Part shown: in pieces, positions 9,076-12,328 of the stretch | Numbering within the stretch: position 1 is the first letter of the stretch | Layout of the letters: the number at the start of each line of letters is the position of its first letter | Assembly: GCA_003024985.2 (NCBI GenBank) | Contig: PXIH01S0008600.1 | From: Euperipatoides rowelli | Taxonomy: Eukaryota; Onychophora; Udeonychophora; Euonychophora; Peripatopsidae | DNA length: 12,328 nucleotides | Strand: one strand, 5' to 3' | Translations under genes and position numbers: made by a program | The notes under the pieces: generated by a model | The model's database searches: none | The model's input: only the letters and a program-made list of their open reading frames with translations | What the model was told of the DNA's origin: nothing

Positions 9076-9420
9076 TTTTTTTTTTTTTTTTTTACGTTCG
9101 CCAAAATATGCCGTTGCTTTGTTTCCATGTCCGGATCGCCATTTAAATTGTATGTCTCCAATATTCAGTGGCTTGGACCGCTTTATCACTTGATGACATA
9201 TGGTCCTCCATTATGCACACCTCATCCATGTTAGAGCATTTCAGTAAATGTTGTTGTTTAGATTTCTTCACAATCGCATTTAGCATGTTCCCTATACGCT
9301 TATTTTTTAAGGTTTGCTGTGACACTCCTGTCCTCATTCTGTTTATTGTCCACCATATGGGAGCTCTTGGCCAGCTGTAAGTTCTTCCTTTAGTTTAATC
9401 CATTCAGCTTGCAAGGGTAT
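9076..9420 (-). pseudogene. Possible coding remnant or retrocopy 3' end, unknown family
   Basis: On the minus strand a frame runs from a TAA near 9406 to TAA at 9143 and is open for about 85 codons. The first ATG is at 9337. The translation is charged and includes PIWWTINRMRTGVSQQTLKN, KKSKQQHLLKC and SSDKAVQATEYWRHTI. G+C is clearly above the surroundings. About 50 bases after the stop comes an A run of 18 (T run 9076-9093 on the plus strand), as at the 3' end of a reverse-transcribed mRNA. No AATAAA lies between stop and tail, and no long target duplication was found. A second minus-strand frame (from 9343) and a plus-strand frame (9168-9380) overlap it, so the coding sense is uncertain. 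I do not recognise the protein. Confidence 0.25.
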
Positions 9421-9440
9421 CCGCAGGGGGATAACTCCTC

Positions 9441-9510
9441 CCCCCCTGTACAAATGAGACCAACCAAAAATGTAGATATTTAATACAAATTTGGACATCC
9501 TTAATAATAT
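9441..9510 (+). repeat. Dispersed repeat B, copy 1
   Basis: From CCCCCCTGTACAAATGAGAC onward, this aligns with 9989-10056, with about 75-80% agreement by eye over nearly 70 bp. Shared words are AAATGAGAC, AACCAAAA, TATTTAATA, CATC and TAATAA in the same order and spacing. A G-rich/C-rich pair (CAGGGGG, CCCCCCTG) lies just before it. It is likely part of an old transposon whose borders I cannot place. Confidence 0.6.
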
Positions 9511-9587
9511 TAGAAGTGTGAAGTATTGATTATTATACATTTAATAATGGTATTATGAAGGCATCGTAACGGTTATCAAAATGGGTT

Positions 9588-9830
9588 TTGTCCATAAAAA
9601 AAAAAAAACTATCAAAATTATTTTGGCCCATCCCTGAATTATTTTCTGTGGGCGCCCTTGTCAGCTTGGCCTCGCCGTTCCATATTTCACCTCTTCAGTT
9701 CTCAGGTGTTTGGTCCAAAGGGTGTTTAGTCGTTAAGAAACTCTTTCTTGATTTCAGTCGAACCTTCTGGGTTTGATGTCCTAAGAGCACGTGTTTAGGT
9801 AAGTGGTGGAAAGAACACGTTAAAATGAAC
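9588..9830. other. Higher-G+C block, uninterpreted open frame
   Basis: A plus-strand frame (9588-9776, 62 codons) contains GALVSLASPFHISPLQFSGV. A minus-strand frame over the same bases is also open for about 40 codons (around WNGEAKLTRAP). Composition is above the AT-rich surroundings, which could mean an exon or transposon remnant. A donor-like AGGTAAGT sits at 9796-9803 and TTGATTTCAG at 9750-9759. The 41 bases between them have a stop in all three frames, so no coding exon is supported. No family recognised. Confidence 0.2.
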
Positions 9831-9988
9831 AAGCTCTTTTGAATCGTTCATATTTTAAAGTAACTAAGGTGGAACTTATTCCTTTTCTAAAAGCAAGAAC
9901 TTAATAGTAACCTAGGGAATAAGTGGGAGGGTTTTGGGGGGTTGAAACCTTCCCTTCCTCCTGAAATCTCTGAATTATCAACCTGCAA

Positions 9989-10056
9989 CCCCTCTGTAAA
10001 AATGAGACTAACCAAAATATAAGTATTTAATATCAAGTTAACCATCTCTAATAAAT
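9989..10056 (+). repeat. Dispersed repeat B, copy 2
   Basis: CCCCTCTGTAAAAATGAGAC and onward is the direct-orientation partner of 9441-9510. Upstream (9914-9970) is a G-rich then C-rich segment, GGGAGGG...GGGGGG...CCTTCCCTTCC, capable of folding. Downstream the phrase AATGTCTATACAA (10053) recurs as AACGTCCATACAA (10121), each followed within a few bases by an A run. The whole 9910-10230 stretch therefore looks like a decayed repetitive element. Confidence 0.6.
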
Positions 10057-10351
10057 GTCTATACAATTCCCTCCAAAAAAAAAAACATATTGAATTTTAG
10101 ACTTAAGAAATACTAGCAAAAAACGTCCATACAACCAAAAAAAAAAAAAAATTTAAAAAAAAATTTGTCTAACATGAACATCACTAGTAAGAGTTATCTT
10201 AAAGTTCCCTAGGACCCCTCCTGATAAAACTTCCACAGTACACCTATGATAGTAACACGTTTATATTTTCCATTAACTTGAATGATTTTAAGTAGTTCCT
10301 TTTTACATTGCTCATAATTTCATCAACTCAAATATAAAATATTATTGATTA

Positions 10352-10367
10352 AAAATTAGCCAAATTT
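10352..10367. repeat. SINE target-site duplication, left
   Basis: AAAATTAGCCAAATTT is repeated exactly at 10898-10913. A 16-base exact direct repeat flanking an element with a tRNA-like head and A-rich tail is what LINE-mediated insertion leaves. Confidence 0.9.
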
Positions 10368-10595
10368 AAGCCTGCGGGCCTAGCTGCGTGGTATCAGTGT
10401 GCCACTCTGTGTCGATTGTAATCTGACGGTATGGGTTCGAGTGCCGAAGGATAGCAAATTATATATGCAAAAATGTAAATTATGTACTGGAGTTTTTTTC
10501 TTCATGTATTATGATTGTATAATCCTTGTATGTATTCCTGAATTTTATTAACAATGTATAATCAAGATTTAACATAAATATATTTAAAAGATTAA
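10368..10595 (+). mobile_element. tRNA-derived SINE, 5' part
   Basis: The head resembles a tRNA. A box-A-like TGGTATCAGTGTG is at 10388-10400 and a box-B-like GGTTCGAGTGCC at 10434-10445 (one extra G against GGTTCGANTCC). Between them GTCGA-TTGTAAT-CTGAC folds as an anticodon arm with a 7-base loop holding GTA, though two of its five pairs are weak. The acceptor stem does not pair, so it is not a working tRNA gene. These boxes would serve as an internal RNA polymerase III promoter. The body (10454-10595) is AT-rich. With its 3' part at 10852-10897 the SINE is about 274 bp without the inserted MITE. It was presumably copied by a partner LINE reverse transcriptase. Confidence 0.8.
10588..10595. 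repeat. MITE A target-site duplication, left
   Basis: AAGATTAA is repeated exactly at 10844-10851. Removing the MITE and one copy restores a continuous SINE. Confidence 0.85.
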
Positions 10596-10843
10596 GGTCA
10601 GATTCCGTTATCTGCCCACCAATATGGCTGACGGTAGTAAGCTGAAATTATCTAGATCGGCACTCAGAAAAATATTTCACCTGTAGATTATACTAGGGTT
10701 CAGGGTTACGGTAAGGTTAGGACTGTAAAGAAAATATACTAAAATTGGCGAGAAAAAATACTAATTACATACGCTACTATGTTTTAGTTGTCGTACGACT
10801 CCTAACGTTAATTATGCTGGTGGGCAGAAAACAGAATCTGCCC
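10596..10843. mobile_element. MITE family A, copy 2, inserted in the SINE
   Basis: This 248-bp element starts GGTCAGATTCCGTTATCTGC. Its far end, on the other strand, reads GGGCAGATTCTGTTTTCTGC, and both continue CCACCA. The exact 8-bp flanks AAGATTAA fix the borders and show that the element proper begins with GG. It is the reverse-orientation partner of 1360-1610 at about 85% identity by eye, with differences clustered near GTATTCACTC/GGAGTCGTAC and in the TTTTGCTGATC stretch. The plus-strand frame 10745-10945 that overlaps it is fortuitous. There is no coding capacity. Confidence 0.92.
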
Positions 10844-10851
10844 AAGATTAA
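10844..10851. repeat. MITE A target-site duplication, right
   Basis: AAGATTAA is the exact partner of 10588-10595 and belongs to the interrupted SINE body. Confidence 0.85.
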
Positions 10852-10897
10852 AATAAGGTACTGGTTACCTTATTTTTTTTTTTTTAAAAAAAAAAAG
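10852..10897 (+). mobile_element. tRNA-derived SINE, 3' part and tail
   Basis: The SINE resumes after the MITE with AATAAGGTA-CTGGT-TACCTTATT, a 10-11 bp stem with a 5-base loop (about 10850-10876). A run of 13 T, 11 A and a final G follow, directly against the 16-bp target duplication at 10898. Stem-loops at the 3' end are used for template recognition by some LINE reverse transcriptases. Whether this one was is inference. Confidence 0.75.
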
Positions 10898-10913
10898 AAA
10901 ATTAGCCAAATTT
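10898..10913. repeat. SINE target-site duplication, right
   Basis: AAAATTAGCCAAATTT is the exact copy of 10352-10367. Confidence 0.9.
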
Positions 10914-11201
10914 TCATTGACAAATTTGTAAATGATTTTAAATAAAATAATATTACAACTGTCCATCGCAAATTTTATTCGCAGATATATCGGTAAAGCA
11001 ATTAGAAATGTCATTAAAAATTATTATTATTATTTGTTGGAAAATTACAAAATTCATATTACTTTATTTCACAATTAAAATACATTGTAGCTGGCGTAAG
11101 TATTTATAGATGCCTACAAATAAATTATTACCAACTATCATTTAAAGTCAACATTTTCCTCTCTTTCCTGATCTTTAAATTAGTCTTTGTCTCAGATATT
11201 T

Positions 11202-11267
11202 GCTCAAATAATCACAACTATTATTATACTAATGGCATAGTATAATAATAATTGTGATTATTTGTTT
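11202..11267. repeat. Long hairpin, ~27-bp arms and 6-base loop
   Basis: The left arm runs ...CAAATAATCACAACTATTAT... to 11231. The right arm starts TAGTATAATAATAATTGTGA at 11238 and continues TTATTTG. About 26 of 27 positions pair around the loop ATGGCA, and the ends beyond pair partly. The composition is AT-rich, but 27 bp is longer than expected by chance. Options are a foldback element, a recent palindrome, or a hairpin RNA precursor. No target duplication is evident at the ends. Confidence 0.7.
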
Positions 11268-11318
11268 GAATAGTCCAAATTTCATATAATATGACATCAT
11301 TTCACGTTTACATTAGAC

Positions 11319-11333
11319 CAGTGATTCTCAACC
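11319..11333 (+). mobile_element. Possible hAT terminus, lone end
   Basis: CAGTGATTCTCAACC closely follows the CAGTG-(A/G)-TTCTCAACC form found at the ends of many animal hAT elements of the Charlie/Buster type. The reverse complement GGTTGAGAATCACTG is absent from the rest of the window, so only one end is present. The eight bases before it, CATTAGAC, have A rather than the preferred T at position 2. It is immediately followed by the tandem units starting at 11334, a plausible subterminal array. Confidence 0.45.
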
Positions 11334-11495
11334 TAGTGTTCGTGAGCACCACAATGCTCTTTAAATGAAAATAAGCGCTTGCGGAGATGTTCTAAATTAG
11401 TGCTCGCGAGCACCATAAATTATGAAAAGAGTGCTTGCATAGTTGTATGTAATTAGTGCTCGCGAGCACCATAAATTGTAAAAAGAGTGCTCGCT
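11334..11495 (+). repeat. Three tandem ~60-bp units with a CpG-rich palindrome
   Basis: Units start at 11334, 11398 and 11454. Each begins TAGTG-(C/T)-TCG-(C/T)-GAGCACC, continues with an AT-rich spacer containing ATAAAT and AAAAGAG, and then has a half-palindrome GTGCTTGC or GTGCTCGC. In units two and three the start contains GTGCTCGCGAGCAC, a perfect 14-bp palindrome. In unit one it is changed at two positions. The CpG-containing motif stands out in such AT-rich DNA. Repeated subterminal motifs in hAT elements can be transposase binding sites, which would fit the adjacent hAT-like end. Confidence 0.75.
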
Positions 11496-11510
11496 AACAT
11501 TATTTCGAAA

Positions 11511-12328
11511 TAATAATAATAATAATCCAAATACTTAACTTAAAGCATGTGAATATACTCGTTGAAAGTATCCATAACATTTCACCCATTTGTTCTTTCC
11601 CGTGACTAGAGAGAAATACAATGACAATTAACAAACATTATTGAAATTCTTGATAGGATTAAAGCTCTAGGGTCTCACTAGACTCCAATGGTCTATTTTT
11701 TTCCATATTCATTGAAGATTTGATTAGTAATAAATGTTTCTAAAATTTTAAAATTGGCCAGAAAGGCTATTTAACGGTGAGTGATAGCAGAAATAATTTT
11801 TGCTTATTTTAACTGGAAATTTGTTCACTTTGTTTGCCACAACTTAGTAATTGTTAGTAAACAATAACGTGACTCGTGCTATTTTATTACGAAACCAATT
11901 ATTTTTTCTATGTTAACTTTGAAGAGAAAATAAAAAAATTCTGTAGAACAGTTACTATGAACGTATCGATTTCTTCAGGAGAATAAGATATGGTTCCGAG
12001 AACCTTCTTAAAGACAAAATCACTAGAATACTTTTCACTTTACTTATTAAATACAATAATTGGTAGCAAAGCGTTCGATGCTGCAGTGGAAGAAATAAAT
12101 TCATTGGTCTTATCGGATGAAAGGATAGGGATACGACCAAAAATTCTGATTATTTTGAATAATTTTCAAACTTACCTCAAAAATTAAATAGGTGGGAAAG
12201 TTAATTTTAAAATGATGTAACAATGGATGTATTGCCAAATATTGTATAATACTGTACATAAAGATCAAAGATTTTGGGCCTCTTAATATTTACTAGTAAT
12301 CCCATGTTGATAGAAATTCGACCAATAA
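11511..12328. other. AT-rich DNA, no gene recognised
   Basis: An AAT triplet run lies near 11511-11526. The plus-strand frame 11990-12187 (65 codons, containing SKAFDAAVEEINSLVLSDER) and the minus-strand frame 11955-12140 overlap. Neither shows a known domain or flanking splice sites I would trust. The plus frame looks the more protein-like, but it is short and unsupported. Confidence 0.5.

Noticed and set aside
9750-9803. Exon between acceptor TTGATTTCAG and donor AGGTAAGT
   Set aside because: All three frames of the enclosed 41 bases contain a stop, so a coding exon is not supported.
9909-10215. Inverted pair CCTAGGGA / TCCCTAGG as element termini
   Set aside because: Only the 8-bp words, containing the self-palindromic CCTAGG, agree; flanking bases do not pair further.
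10381-10453. tRNA gene with GTA anticodon
   Set aside because: Box A- and B-like motifs and an anticodon-like loop exist, but the acceptor stem does not pair and box B has an extra base. The unit sits inside an insertion with 16-bp flanking duplications, so it is a SINE head.
10745-10945. 66-codon plus-strand frame
   Set aside because: It spans the MITE end, the SINE tail and the target duplication, so it is a junction artefact.
11990-12187. Small protein gene
   Set aside because: 65 codons with no recognised domain, an overlapping frame on the other strand and no supporting signals; kept only as a note in the stretch description.

Overview
This is a eukaryotic, almost certainly animal, non-coding stretch. 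It is strongly A+T rich (about 70% by eye), full of homopolymer A and T tracts, and every open reading frame is short (at most 130 codons). It carries the mix typical of invertebrate intergenic or intronic DNA: non-autonomous DNA transposons, a tRNA-derived SINE, a decayed non-LTR retrotransposon fragment and a minisatellite. The species cannot be named from sequence alone. A cnidarian, mollusc or similar AT-rich metazoan would fit. I find no intact protein-coding gene, no functional tRNA or rRNA, and nothing bacterial such as operons, ribosome binding sites or CRISPR arrays.

Layout. 1-1359 is AT-rich, with a small imperfect palindrome at 44-94 and a possible hAT terminus at 143. 1360-1610 is a complete MITE (family A: termini GGTCAGATTC..., 8-bp target duplication). 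1619-3060 is featureless. 3064-3430 is a minisatellite of ~18-bp monomers, organised over its right part into exact 72-bp four-monomer units. 4113-4295 is a remnant of the C-terminal end of a CR1/Jockey-type reverse transcriptase. 5203-5292 holds a diverged relative of the MITE A core, locally duplicated. 5539-5895 is a complete non-autonomous hAT element with 15-bp perfect inverted termini and a target duplication. 6051-6078 is a lone MITE A terminus. 6079-9075 is very AT-rich and holds one near-perfect 22-bp-arm hairpin (8174-8222). 9095-10060 contains two blocks of higher G+C with uninterpreted open frames and a diverged direct repeat pair. 10352-10913 is a nested insertion: a SINE flanked by an exact 16-bp target duplication, interrupted by a second MITE A copy with its own exact 8-bp duplication. 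11201-11270 is a second long hairpin. 11319-11500 looks like one end of a hAT element with three tandem units built on the palindrome GTGCTCGCGAGCAC. The rest is plain AT-rich DNA.

No genes act together here. The logic of the window is transposon history. A SINE landed and was later hit by a MITE, MITE A copies lie in opposite orientation about 9 kb apart, and a hAT element lies between relics of the same MITE family. The best-supported results are the nested SINE/MITE and the hAT MITE, because each rests on both inverted termini or promoter boxes and on target-site duplications seen in the sequence. I see no convincing evidence of a new molecular system.
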